A DNA stretch of 64,000 nt from assembly GCA_933228675.1 (NCBI GenBank), contig OW121741.1:22407314-22471313 (forward strand), in the 5' to 3' direction. Shown piece by piece: positions 1 through 11,203 of this stretch. Position 1 is the first letter of the stretch, and each line of letters starts with the position of its first letter. The notes below the pieces were generated by a model. It saw only the letters and a list, made by a program, of their open reading frames with translations, was not told the DNA's origin and did no database searches. The position numbers and the translations under genes are program-made. This stretch comes from Stomorhina lunata. Taxonomy: Eukaryota; Arthropoda; Insecta; Diptera; Rhiniidae.

Positions 1-49
1 TTTGATACAGTGATTTTAGTTTACGTAAGCAGTATTTGTTTTAAATTTT

Positions 50-420
50 ATGAAAAAATATTTATTTTTGTGGCCAATATATCAATTCCGGGAAGTGGCA
101 CCTATAGGAGGTACCATAAATAATGGCCCGATTTTGACCAATTTCAATAGCCATGCTCCCACTATCAAAAAAATGCTATGTGCCAAATTTCATCAAGTAA
201 TCTGTAGAATTGCGACCTGTACTTACATGGTTTACATGGGGGTCCAGTCAGCCAGACGGACGGACGGGCGGACGGACATCGCTAAATCGACTCAGAAAGT
301 GATTCTAGGCCTATTGGTATACTAAAAGGTGGGTCTAAGACAAATATTTCTATGCGTTACATACATCAGCACAAACTTATAATACCCTTTTTCCCTATGG
401 TGGTGAAGGGTATAAATAGG
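50..420 (+). repeat. Dipteran interspersed repeat fragment
   Basis: The stretch has a GACGGACGG-type run near 257-280, then a segment reading CTAAATCGACTCAGAAAGTG, and ends near 370-418 with AATACCC ... GGTGAAGGGTATA, a small imperfect hairpin. I recognise this layout from memory as a very abundant interspersed repeat in flies; I cannot assign a transposon class. A 91-codon open frame across it has no recognisable domain and I do not regard it as a gene. The upstream GTGGCACC block near 95-103 recurs in a duplicated segment at 32653 and 32785. Confidence 0.5.
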
Positions 421-1921
421 AATGAAATGTAAGAGAAACACTCGAGATAAAAAGTAGGTAAATTTTTAAAAACTTTATGTTCTTCAAGGCCCAGTTCTCA
501 GCTGAAACTGAAGTCAGGTTTCTTTCTTCTTTTATCAACCGGTTAGAGCAAATCTTTTCTCTATTCAAAATTTGATCCACTAATAAGTTAAATTAATTTC
601 TTTGCTATGTAAAAAATTTGACGTTGCTGCTATGAAGTTACTGCACTAGTTTTTTGAGTGTACATTTAAAATTGAAAGTGCTGTTGGCTGGTCATTCAGT
701 TGTTTGGATTGCCGAGGATTAAGTTGATGTTTTGGGTTTACTTTTAGTCTTGCCGTCTGTCGATACATAGTCGATGTCCATGATGATAATGATGTTGATC
801 TAGTTTTTGTGGGTCTTAGAATTTTATTTACATTTTGAGAGGTTTTTCTAAGATTTTCATATTTAAAGCTGGAAATTCAATCAAATGAAAATGCCCCCAA
901 AAAACAAGTTATTGAAACAAAAATTGCTGCTTTACTTGACTATAAAAGTATTTACTTAATAGAAAATTATCTAAAATAAACAAAAATGCCTTAAAAGTCC
1001 CAGAGCTCCTTATATAAAACTATAAAGCTTTAAATATTTAATACAAATTTGAAACATGTGCCTTGGAAACCTAAATAAATTTGTCAGATATTCAAGTGGC
1101 AAATCATGCGGGACTTATTATTTCATTTCTAAGTTTACAAAACTTGCCTCCTTCGTTCTTCTAACGGCCGTTTAATTGTCTATTTTTCAAATTATCTTTT
1201 TTATGTTTTAATTTATTTGTTTGCATTTCGACTTCTCTGTATTTGCCTTGTGTTAATTAGGTTAGTAAATCATTATTTATTCAATGTTAAATTAACATTC
1301 TTTGTTTGTTTATCTACTTACGTTTACTTCACTTTTAGTTATTAAATAATTTACGAGATTTGTAATCGGATAAACAACAAGTAATTTTTCTTATTGTTTT
1401 TTCTTATGTCTTAATAATTAGGCAGATAAGAATTATAGACAATTTGAAACGTTTAAGTGTCTTCAGGCAATTTAAATAAACGAAATAATTAACAGTACAA
1501 GCAATAAATATAAGTACAGTCTATAAAAAAAAACAAGAAATTAAGCTGTTGTTACCCAGCTAGCAATTTGGTGATTGTTGACGATAATATCAGCAAAATG
1601 AGTCTTTTGAGATTCGTACAGATGAACAAAAACTGATTAATCACCTTGGAGATCTAAAAAAGATTCCAAAAAGGCTCATTACAACGCTTAGAAAACGATT
1701 AATTTACAAAAGCACAAACCATTCCTGCAGAACGATCCTAATACGACTGTTTTTATGCTATTTTAAACAGATTGGTGATAAAAAAAAACACCAAAAGACT
1801 CAGAAAATTCTTTGAAAGCGACTATTTGAAAAAAAAAAGTCTCATAGAAATTTAGCAAGTGACAAGTTAGAAATAGCACAAAAAATCTTGTAAAATGTGC
1901 ATAATATAACTATTTTTAGGT
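421..1921. other. AT-rich spacer, no gene seen
   Basis: About 1.5 kb of AT-rich unique-looking sequence with many short A and T runs. No open frame with a recognisable product, no RNA gene and no repeat array were seen. A short minus-strand frame at 395-580 has no features of a real protein. Confidence 0.6.
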
Positions 1922-1961
1922 CACATCACCCATAATGAGATACGAGATTATGGGTGATGTG
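1922..1961. repeat. Perfect 15-bp inverted repeat hairpin
   Basis: CACATCACCCATAAT at 1922-1936 is exactly complementary to ATTATGGGTGATGTG at 1947-1961, leaving a 10-nt loop. The right arm overlaps the A-box-like start of the neighbouring tRNA-like sequence. Confidence 0.85.
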
Positions 1962-2040
1962 GCTTAGTTGGTTATCACGTTGACTACTAAGCATAACATA
2001 GCATATTCAGCAGCCTAAGTTCGATCCTCGGTCTCGGCAA
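1952..2040 (+). repeat. tRNA-like (SINE-head or tRNA pseudogene) sequence
   Basis: TGGCTTAGTTGG at 1960-1971 matches a polymerase III A box and GTTCGATCC at 2019-2027 matches a B box, about 48 bases apart. The T-arm can be drawn loosely, but the acceptor arms do not pair well, so a functional tRNA is unlikely. It could be the head of a tRNA-derived SINE or a decayed tRNA with an inserted segment. No A-rich tail or target duplication was recognised, because the 12-bp array starts about 55 bases downstream. Confidence 0.4.
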
Positions 2041-2095
2041 CATCAATTTCTGTAATTATTAATGTAACTTCACTGTTCTACAAAAAGATATGACT

Positions 2096-4109
2096 TGTCT
2101 ATGTCTTAGTCTATGTCTTAGTCTATGTCTTAGTCTATGTCTTAGTCTATGTCTTAGTCTATGTCTAAGTCTATGTCTTAGTCTATGTCTTAGTATATGT
2201 CTTAGTCTATGTCTTAGTCTATGTCTTAGTCTATGTCTTAGTCTATGTCTAAGTCTATGTCTTAGTCTATGTCTTAGTATATGTCTTAGTATATGTCTTA
2301 GTATATGTCTTAGTCTATGTCTTAGTATATGTCTTAGTATATGTCTTAGTATATGTCTTAGTCTATGTCTTAGTCTATGTCTTAGTCTATGTCTTAGTCT
2401 ATGTCTTAGTCTATGTCTTAGTCTATGTCTTAGTCTATGTCTTAGTCTATGTCTTAGTCTATGTCTAAGTCTATGTCTTAGTCTATGTCTTAGTCTATGT
2501 CTTAGTATATGTCTTAGTATATGTCTTAGTCTATGTCTTAGTCTATGTCTTAGTCTATGTCTTAGTCTATGTCTTAGTCTATGTCTTAGTCTATGTCTTA
2601 GTCTATGTCTTAGTCTATATCTTAGTTTATGTCTTAGTTTATGTCTTAGTTTATGTCTTGGTCTTTGTCTTAGTCTTTGTCTTAGTCTATGTCTTAGTCT
2701 AGGTCTTAGTCTATGTCTTAGTCTATCTTAGTCTATGTCTTAGTCTATGTCTTAGTCTATGTCTTAGTCTATGTCTCAGTCTATGTCTTAGTCTATGTCT
2801 TAGTTTATGTCTTAGTTTATGTCTTGGTCTTTGTCTTAGTCTATGTCTTAGTCTATGTCTTAGTCTATGTCTTAGTCTATGTCTTAGTCTATGTCTTAGT
2901 CTATGTCTTAGTCTATGTCTTAGTCTATGTCTTAGTCTATGTCTTAGTCTATGTCTTAGTCTATGTCTTAGTCTATGTCTTAGTCTATGTCTTAGTCTAT
3001 TTCTTAGTCTATGTCTTAGTTTTTGTCTTAGTTTATGTCTTGGTCTTTGTCTTAGTCTATGTCTTAGTCTATGTCTTAGTCTATGTCTTAGTATATGTCT
3101 TAGTATATGTCTTAGTATATGTCTTAGTCTATGTCTTAGTCTATGTCTTAGTCTATGTCTTAGTCTATGTCTTAGTCTATGTCTTAGTCTATGTCTTAGT
3201 CTATGTCTTAGTCTATGTCTTAGTCTATGTCTTAGTCTATGTCTTAGTCTATGTCTAAGTCTATGTCTTAGTCTATGTCTTAGTCTATGTCTTAGTATAT
3301 GTCTTAGTATATGTCTTAGTATATGTCTTAGTCTATGTCTTAGTCTATGTCTTAGTCTATGTCTTAGTCTATGTCTTAGTCTATGTCTTAGTCTATGTCT
3401 TAGTCTATGTCTTAGTCTATGTCTTAGTCTATGTCTTAGTCTATATCTTAGTCTATGTCTTAGTTTATGTCTTAGTTTATGTCTTGGTCTTTGTCTTAGT
3501 CTTTGTCTTAGTCTATGTCTTAGTCTAGGTCTTAGTCTATGTCTTAGTCTGTCTTAGTCTATGTCTTAGTCTATGTCTTAGTCTATGTCTTAGTCTATGT
3601 CTTAGTCTATGTCTTAGTCTATGTCTTAGTCTATGTCTTAGTCTATGTCTTAGTCTATGTCTTAGTCTATGTCTTAGTCTATGTCTTAGTCTATGTCTTA
3701 GTCTAAGTCTATGTCTTATTCTATGTCTTAGTCTATGTCTTAGTCTATGTCTTAGTCTATGTGTTAGTCTATGTCTTAGTCTATGTCTTAGTTTATGTCT
3801 TAGTTTATGTCTTAGTTTATGTCTTGGTCTTTGTCTATGTCTTGGTCTATGTCTTAGTCTATGTCTTAGTCTATGTCTTAGTCTTTGTCTTAGTCTATGT
3901 CTTACTCTATGTCTTAGTCTTTGTCTTAGTTTATGTCTTAGTTTATGTCTTGGTCTTTGTCTATGTCTTAGTCTATATCTTAGTCTATGTCTTAGTATAT
4001 GTCCTAGTATATGTCTTAGTCTATGTCTTAGTCTATGTCTTAGTCTATGTCTTAGTCTATGTCTTAGTCTATGTCTTAGTCTATGTCTTAGTCATTCTTA
4101 GTTTATGTC
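2096..4109 (+). repeat. 12-bp minisatellite array A1 (ATGTCTTAGTCT)
   Basis: About 165 copies of ATGTCTTAGTCT with scattered variants (CTATAT, TTTATG, CTTTGT, AGGTCT). Because 12 is a multiple of three, two plus-strand frames are open for long stretches and give the tetrapeptide runs CLSL and VLVY; these are artefacts of the period. A block of variants at about 2615-2710 recurs at about 3441-3535, an offset of 826 bases, so the array has a higher-order duplication. The right end grades into the 11-bp array through mixed units near 4090-4125. Confidence 0.95.
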
Positions 4110-7100
4110 TAGTTCTGTTCTAGTTCTGTTCTAGTTCTGTTCTAGTTCTGGTCTAGTTCTGTTCTAGTTCTGTTCTAGTTCTGTTCTAGTTCTGTTCTAG
4201 TTCTGTTCTAGTTCTGTTCTAGTTCTGTTCTAGTTCTGTTCTAGTTCTGTTCTAGTTCTGTTCTAGTTCTGTTCTAGTTCTGTTCTAGTTCTGTTCTAGT
4301 TCTGTTCTAGTTCTGTTCTAGTTCTGTTCTAGTTCTGTTCTAGTTCTGTTCTAGTTCTGTTCTAGTTCTGTTCTAGTTCTGTTCTAGTTCTGTTCTAGTT
4401 CTGTTCTAGTTCTGTTCTAGTTCTGTTCTAGTTCTGTTCTAGTTCTGTTCTAGTTCTGTTCTAGTTCTGTTCTAGTTCTGTTCTAGTTCTGTTCTAGTTC
4501 TGTTCTAGTTCTGTTCTAGTTCTGTTCTAGTTCTGTTCTAGTTCTGTTCTAGTTCTGTTCTAGTTCTGTTCTAGTTCTGTTCTAGTTCTGTTCTAGTTCT
4601 GTTCTAGTTCTGTTCTAGTTCTGTTCTAGTTCTGTTCTAGTTCTGTTCTAGTTCTGTTCTGTTCTAGTTCTGTTCTGTTCTAGTTCTGTTCTGTTCTAGT
4701 TCTGTTCTAGTTCTGTTCTAGTTCTGTTCTAGTTCTGTTCTAGTTCTGTTCTAGTTCTGTTCTAGTTCTGTTCTAGTTCTGTTCTAGTTCTGTTCTAGTT
4801 CTGTTCTAGTTCTGTTCCAGTTCTGTTCCAGTTCTGTTCTAGTTCTGTTCTAGTTCTGTTCTAGTTCTGTTCTAGTTCTGTTCCAGTTCTGTTCCAGTTC
4901 TGTTCTAGTTCTGTTCTAGTTCTGTTCTAGTTCTGTTCTAGTTCTGTTCTAGTTCTGTTCTAGTTCTGTTCTAGTTCTGTTCTAGTTCTGTTCTAGTTCT
5001 GTTCTAGTTCTGTTCTAGTTCTGTTCCAGTTCTGTTCCAGTTCTGTTCTAGTTCTGTTCTAGTTCTGTTCTAGTTCTGTTCTAGTTCTGTTCCAGTTCTG
5101 TTCCAGTTCTGTTCTAGTTCTGTTCTAGTTCTGTTCTAGTTCTGTTCTAGTTCTGTTCTAGTTCTGTTCTAGTTCTGTTCTAGTTCTGTTCTAGTTCTGT
5201 TCTAGTTCTGTTCTAGTTCTGTTCTAGTTCTGTTCTAGTTCTGTTCTAGTTCTGTTCTAGTTCTGTTCTAGTTCTGTTCTAGTTCTGTTCTAGTTCTGTT
5301 CTAGTTCTGTTCTAGTTCTGTTCTAGTTCTGTTCTAGTTCTGTTCTAGTTCTGTTCTAGTTCTGTTCTAGTTCTGTTCTAGTTCTGTTCTAGTTCTGTTC
5401 TAGTTCTGTTCTAGTTCTGTTCTAGTTCTGTTCTAGTTCTGTTCTAGTTCTGTTCTAGTTCTGTTCTAGTTCTGTTCTAGTTCTGTTCTAGTTCTGTTCT
5501 AGTTCTGTTCTAGTTCTGTTCTAGTTCTGTTCTAGTTCTGTTCTAGTTCTGTTCTAGTTCTGTTCTAGTTCTGTTCTAGTTCTGTTCTAGTTCTGTTCTA
5601 GTTCTGTTCTAGTTCTGTTCTAGTTCTGTTCTAGTTCTGTTCTAGTTCTGTTCTAGTTCTGTTCTAGTTCTGTTCTGTTCTAGTTCTGTTCTGTTCTAGT
5701 TCTGTTCTGTTCTAGTTCTGTTCTAGTTCTGTTCTAGTTCTGTTCTAGTTCTGTTCTAGTTCTGTTCTAGTTCTGTTCTAGTTCTGTTCTAGTTCTGTTC
5801 TAGTTCTGTTCTAGTTCTGTTCTAGTTCTGTTCTAGTTCTGTTCTAGTTCTGTTCTAGTTCTGTTCTAGTTCTGTTCTAGTTCTAGTTCTGTTCTAGTTC
5901 TGTTCTAGTTCTGTTCTAGTTCTGTTCTAGTTCTGTTCTAGTTCTGTTCTAGTTCTGTTCTAGTTCTGTTCTAGTTCTGTTCTAGTTCTGTTCTAGTTCT
6001 GTTCTAGTTCTGTTCTAGTTCTGTTCTAGATCTGTTCTAGTTCTGTTCTAGTTCTGTTCTAGTTCTGTTCTAGTTCTGTTCTAGTTCTGTTCTAGTTCTG
6101 TTCTAGTTCTGTTCCAGTTCTGTTCCAGTTCTGTTCTAGTTCTGTTCTAGTTCTGTTCTAGTTCTGTTCTAGTTCTGTTCTAGTTCTGTTCTAGTTCTGT
6201 TCTAGTTCTGTTCTAGTTCTGTTCTAGTTCTGTTCTAGTTCTGTTCTAGTTCTGTTCTAGTTCTGTTCTAGTTCTGTTCTAGTTCTGTTCTAGTTCTGTT
6301 CTAGTTCTGTTCTAGTTCTGTTCTAGTTCTGTTCTAGTTCTGTTCTAGTTCTGTTCTAGTTCTGTTCTAGTTCTGTTCTAGTTCTGTTCAAGTTCTGTTC
6401 TAGTTCTGTTCTAGTTCTGTTCTAGTTCTGTTCTAGTTCTGTTCTGTTCTAGTTCTGTTCTAGTTCTGTTCTAGTTCTGTTCTAGTTCTGTTCTAGTTCT
6501 GTTCTAGTTCTGTTCTAGTTCTGTTCTAGTTCTGTTCTAGTTCTGTTCTAGTTCTGTTCTAGTTCTGTTCTAGTTCTGTTCTAGTTCTGTTCTAGTTCTG
6601 TTCTAGTTCTGTTCTAGTTCTGTTCTAGTTCTGTTCTAGTTCTGTTCTAGTTCTGTTCTAGTTCTGTTCTAGTTCTGTTCTAGTTCTGTTCTAGTTCTGT
6701 TCTAGTTCTGTTCTAGTTCTGTTCTAGTTCTGTTCTAGTTCTGTTCTAGTTCTGTTCTAGTTCTGTTCTAGTTCTGTTCTAGTTCTGTTCTAGTTCTGTT
6801 CTAGTTCTGTTCTAGTTCTGTTCTAGTTCTGTTCTAGTTCTGTTCTAGTTCTGTTCTAGTTCTGTTCTAGTTCTGTTCTAGTTCTGTTCTAGTTCTGTTC
6901 TAGTTCTGTTCTAGTTCTGTTCTAGTTCTGTTCTAGTTCTGTTCTAGTTCTGTTCTAGTTCTGTTCTAGTTCTGTTCTAGTTCTGTTCTAGTTCTGTTCT
7001 AGTTCTGTTCTAGTTCTGTTCTAGTTCTGTTCTAGTTCTGTTCTAGTTCTGTTCTAGTTCTGTTCTAGTTCTGTTCTAGTTCTGTTCTAGTTCTGTTCTA

Positions 7101-7668
7101 GTTCTGTTCTAGTTCTGTTCTAGTTCTGTTCTAGTTCTGTTCTAGTTCTGTTCTAGTTCTGTTCTAGTTCTGTTCTAGTTCTGTTCTAGTTCTGTTCTAG
7201 TTCTGTTCTAGTTCTGTTCTAGTTCTGTTCTAGTTCTGTTCTAGTTCTGTTCTAGTTCTGTTCTAGTTCTGTTCTAGTTCTGTTCTAGTTCTGTTCTAGT
7301 TCTGTTCTAGTTCTGTTCTAGTTCCGTTCTAGTTCTGTTCTAGTTCTGTTCTAGTTCTGTTCTAGTTCTGTTCTAGTTCTGTTCTGTTCTAGTTCTGTTC
7401 TAGTTCTGTTCTAGTTCTGTTCTGTTCTGTTCTAGTTCTGTTCTAGTTCTGTTCTAGTTCTGTTCTAGTTCTGTTCTAGTTCTGTTCTATTTCTGTTCTG
7501 TTCTGTTCTGTTCTGTTCTAGTTCTGTTCTAGTTCTGTTCTAGTTCTGTTCTAGTTCTGTTCTAGTTCTGTTCTAGTTCTGTTCTAGTTCTGTTCTAGTT
7601 CTGTTCTAGTTCTGTTCTAGTTCTGTTCTAGTTCTTTTCTAGTTCTGTTCTAGTTCTGTTCTAGTTCT

Positions 7669-7731
7669 GTCTTAGTCTATGTCTTAGTCTATGTCTTAGT
7701 CTATGTCTTAGTCTATGTCTTAGTCTATGTT
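7669..7731 (+). repeat. 12-bp island inside the 11-bp array, copy 1
   Basis: Five units of the ATGTCTTAGTCT type sit inside the 11-bp array. The right border is marked by TTCTAGATCTG and the left neighbourhood by the variant TTCTTTTCTAG. The same composite occurs 2990 bases downstream. Confidence 0.9.
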
Positions 7732-10658
7732 CTAGATCTGTTCTAGTTCTGTTCTAGTTCTGTTCTAGTTCTGTTCTAGTTCTGTTCTAGTTCTGTTCTA
7801 GTTCTGTTCTAGTTCTGTTCTAGTTCTGTTCTAGTTCTGTTCTAGTTCTGTTCTAGTTCTATTCTAGTTCTGTTCTAGTTCTGTTCTAGTTCTGTTCTAG
7901 TTCTGTTCTAGTTCTGTTCTAGTTCTGTTCTAGTTCTGTTCTGTTCTAGTTCTGTTCTAGTTCTGTTCTAGTTCTGTTCTAGTTCTGTTCTAGTTCTGTT
8001 CTAGTTCTGTTCTAGTTCTGTTCTAGTTCTGTTCTAGTTCTGTTCTAGTTCTGTTCTAGTTCTGTTCTAGTTCTGTTCTAGTTCTGTTCTAGTTCTGTTC
8101 TAGTTCTGTTCTAGTTCTGTTCTAGTTCTGTTCTAGTTCTGTTCTAGTTCTGTTCTAGTTCTGTTCTAGTTCTGTTCTAGTTCTGTTCTAGTTCTGTTCT
8201 AGTTCTGTTCTAGTTCTGTTCTAGTTCTGTTCTAGTTCTGTTCTAGTTCTGTTCTAGTTCTGTTCTAGTTCTGTTCTAGTTCTGTTCTAGTTCTGTTCTA
8301 GTTCTGTTCTAGTTCTGTTCTAGTTCTGTTCTAGTTCTGTTCTAGTTCTGTTCTAGTTCTGTTCTAGTTCTGTTCTAGTTCTGTTCTAGTTCTGTTCTAG
8401 TTCTGTTCTAGTTCTGTTCTAGTTCTGTTCTAGTTCTGTTCTAGTTCTGTTCTAGTTCTGTTCTAGTTCTGTTCTAGTTCTGTTCTAGTTCTGTTCTAGT
8501 TCTGTTCTAGTTCTGTTCTAGTTCTGTTCTAGTTCTGTTCTAGTTCTGTTCTAGTTCTGTTCTAGTTCTGTTCTAGTTCTGTTCTAGTTCTGTTCTAGTT
8601 CTGTTCTAGTTCTGTTCTAGTTCTGTTCTAGTTCTGTTCTAGTTCTGTTCTAGTTCTGTTCTAGTTCTGTTCTAGTTCTGTTCTAGTTCTGTTCTAGTTC
8701 TGTTCTAGTTCTGTTCTAGTTCTGTTCTAGTTCTGTTCTAGTTCTGTTCTAGTTCTGTTCTAGTTCTGTTCTAGTTCTGTTCTAGTTCTGTTCTAGTTCT
8801 GTTCTAGTTCTGTTCTAGTTCTGTTCTAGTTCTGTTCTAGTTCTGTTCTAGTTCTGTTCTAGTTCTGTTCTAGTTCTGTTCTAGTTCTGTTCTAGTTCTG
8901 TTCTAGTTCTGTTCTAGTTCTGTTCTAGTTCTGTTCTAGTTCTGTTCTAGTTCTGTTCTAGTTCTGTTCTAGTTCTGTTCTAGTTCTGTTCTAGTTCTGT
9001 TCTAGTTCCGTTCTAGTTCTGTTCTAGTTCTGTTCTAGTTCTGTTCTAGTTCTGTTCTAGTTCTGTTCTAGTTCTGTTCTGTTCTAGTTCTGTTCTAGTT
9101 CTGTTCTGTTCTAGTTCTGTTCTAGTTCTGTTCTGTTCTAGTTCTGTTCTAGATCTGTTCTAGTTCTGTTCTAGTTCTGTTCTAGTTCTGTTCTAGTTCT
9201 GTTCTAGTTCTGTTCTAGTTCTGTTCTAGTTCTGTTCTAGTTCTGTTCTAGTTCTGTTCTAGTTCTGTTCTAGTTCTGTTCTAGTTCTGTTCTAGTTCTG
9301 TTCTAGTTCTGTTCTAGTTCTGTTCTAGTTCTGTTCTAGTTCTGTTCTAGTTCTGTTCTAGTTCTGTTCTAGTTCTGTTCTAGTTCTGTTCTAGTTCTAT
9401 TCTAGTTCTATTCTAGTTCTGTTCTAGTTCTGTTCTAGTTCTGTTCTAGTTCTGTTCTAGTTCTGTTCTAGTTCTGTTCTAGTTCTGTTCTGTTCTGTTC
9501 TGTTCTAGTTCTGTTCTAGTTCTGTTCTAGTTCTGTTCTAGTTCTGTTCTAGTTCTGTTCTAGTTCTGTTCTAGTTCTGTTCTAGTTCTGTTCTAGTTCT
9601 GTTCTAGTTCTGTTCTAGTTCTGTTCTAGTTCTGTTCTAGTTCTGTTCTAGTTCTGTTCTAGTTCTGTTCTAGTTCTGTTCTAGTTCTGTTCTAGTTCTG
9701 TTCTAGTTCTGTTCTAGTTCTGTTCTAGTTCTGTTCTAGTTCTGTTCTAGTTCTGTTCTAGTTCTGTTCTAGTTCTGTTCTAGTTCTGTTCTAGTTCTGT
9801 TCTAGTTCTGTTCTAGTTCTGTTCTAGTTCTGTTCTAGTTCTGTTCTAGTTCTGTTCTAGTTCTGTTCTAGTTCTGTTCTAGTTCTGTTCTAGTTCTGTT
9901 CTAGTTCTGTTCTAGTTCTGTTCTAGTTCTGTTCTAGTTCTGTTCTAGTTCTGTTCTAGTTCTGTTCTAGTTCTGTTCTAGTTCTGTTCTAGTTCTGTTC
10001 TAGTTCTGTTCTAGTTCTGTTCTAGTTCTGTTCTAGTTCTGTTCTAGTTCTGTTCTAGTTCTGTTCTAGTTCTGTTCTAGTTCTGTTCTAGTTCTGTTCT
10101 AGTTCTGTTCTAGTTCTGTTCTAGTTCTGTTCTAGTTCTGTTCTAGTTCTGTTCTAGTTCTGTTCTAGTTCTGTTCTAGTTCTGTTCTAGTTCTGTTCTA
10201 GTTCTGTTCTAGTTCTGTTCTAGTTCTGTTCTAGTTCTGTTCTAGTTCTGTTCTAGTTCCGTTCTAGTTCTGTTCTAGTTCTGTTCTAGTTCTGTTCTAG
10301 TTCTGTTCTAGTTCTGTTCTGTTCTAGTTCTGTTCTAGTTCTGTTCTGTTCTAGTTCTGTTCTAGTTCTGTTCTAGTTCTGTTCTAGTTCTGTTCTAGTT
10401 CTGTTCTAGTTCTGTTCTAGTTCTGTTCTAGTTCTGTTCTGTTCTGTTCTGTTCTGTTCTAGTTCTGTTCTAGTTCTGTTCTGTTCTAGTTCTGTTCTAG
10501 TTCTGTTCTAGTTCTGTTCTAGTTCTGTTCTAGTTCTGTTCTAGTTCTGTTCTAGTTCTGTTCTAGTTCTGTTCTAGTTCTGTTCTAGTTCTGTTCTAGT
10601 TCTGTTCTAGTTCTGTTCTAGTTCTTTTCTAGTTCTGTTCTAGTTCTGTTCTAGTTCT

Positions 10659-10721
10659 GTCTTAGTCTATGTCTTAGTCTATGTCTTAGTCTATGTCTTA
10701 GTCTATGTCTTAGTCTATGTT
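10659..10721 (+). repeat. 12-bp island inside the 11-bp array, copy 2
   Basis: Apparently identical to the island at 7669-7731, including its bordering TTCTTTTCTAG and TTCTAGATCTG variants. This marks a segmental duplication of about 3 kb within the array. Confidence 0.9.
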
Positions 10722-11203
10722 CTAGATCTGTTCTAGTTCTGTTCTAGTTCTGTTCTAGTTCTGTTCTAGTTCTGTTCTAGTTCTGTTCTAGTTCTGTTCT
10801 AGTTCTGTTCTAGTTCTGTTCTAGTTCTGTTCTAGTTCTGTTCTAGTTCTGTTCTAGTTCTGTTCTAGTTCTATTCTAGTTCTGTTCTAGTTCTGTTCTA
10901 GTTCTGTTCTAGTTCTGTTCTAGTTCTGTTCTAGTTCTGTTCTAGTTCTGTTCTAGTTCTGTTCTAGTTCTGTTCTGTTCTGTTCTGTTCTAGTTCTGTT
11001 CTAGTTCTGTTCTAGTTCTGTTCTAGTTCTGTTCTAGTTCTGTTCTAGTTCTGTTCTAGTTCTGTTCTAGTTCTGTTCTAGTTCTGTTCTAGTTCTGTTC
11101 TAGTTCTGTTCTAGTTCTGTTCTAGTTCTGTTCTAGTTCTGTTCTAGTTCTGTTCTAGTTCTGCTCCAGTTTTGTTCTAGTTCTGTTCTAGTTCTTTTAT
11201 AGA

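Larger units (their letters stand above)
4110..11203 (+). repeat. 11-bp minisatellite array B1 (TTCTGTTCTAG)
   Basis: About 640 copies of TTCTGTTCTAG, mostly identical. Variants include the short form lacking TCTAG (runs of GTTCT), TTCCAG, TTCCGT and ATCTG. The positions of variants repeat at fixed offsets (about 209, 1016 and 2990 bases), showing nested higher-order duplications. The last units at 11161-11203 are degenerate, as expected for an array edge. Eleven is not a multiple of three and each unit carries TAG, so no long open frame exists on the plus strand. Confidence 0.95.

Noticed and set aside
1240..1275. TTAATTAG|GTTAGT as a third ratchet point
   Set aside because: The upstream tract is not pyrimidine-rich enough and GTTAGT is a weak donor.
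1952..2040. A functional tRNA gene
   Set aside because: A and B boxes are visible, but the acceptor arms do not pair and the anticodon arm cannot be drawn with confidence.
2090..4123. CLSL and VLVY frames in the first 12-bp array
   Set aside because: Same period artefact; the frames break at every one-base variant unit and no protein-like flanks exist.
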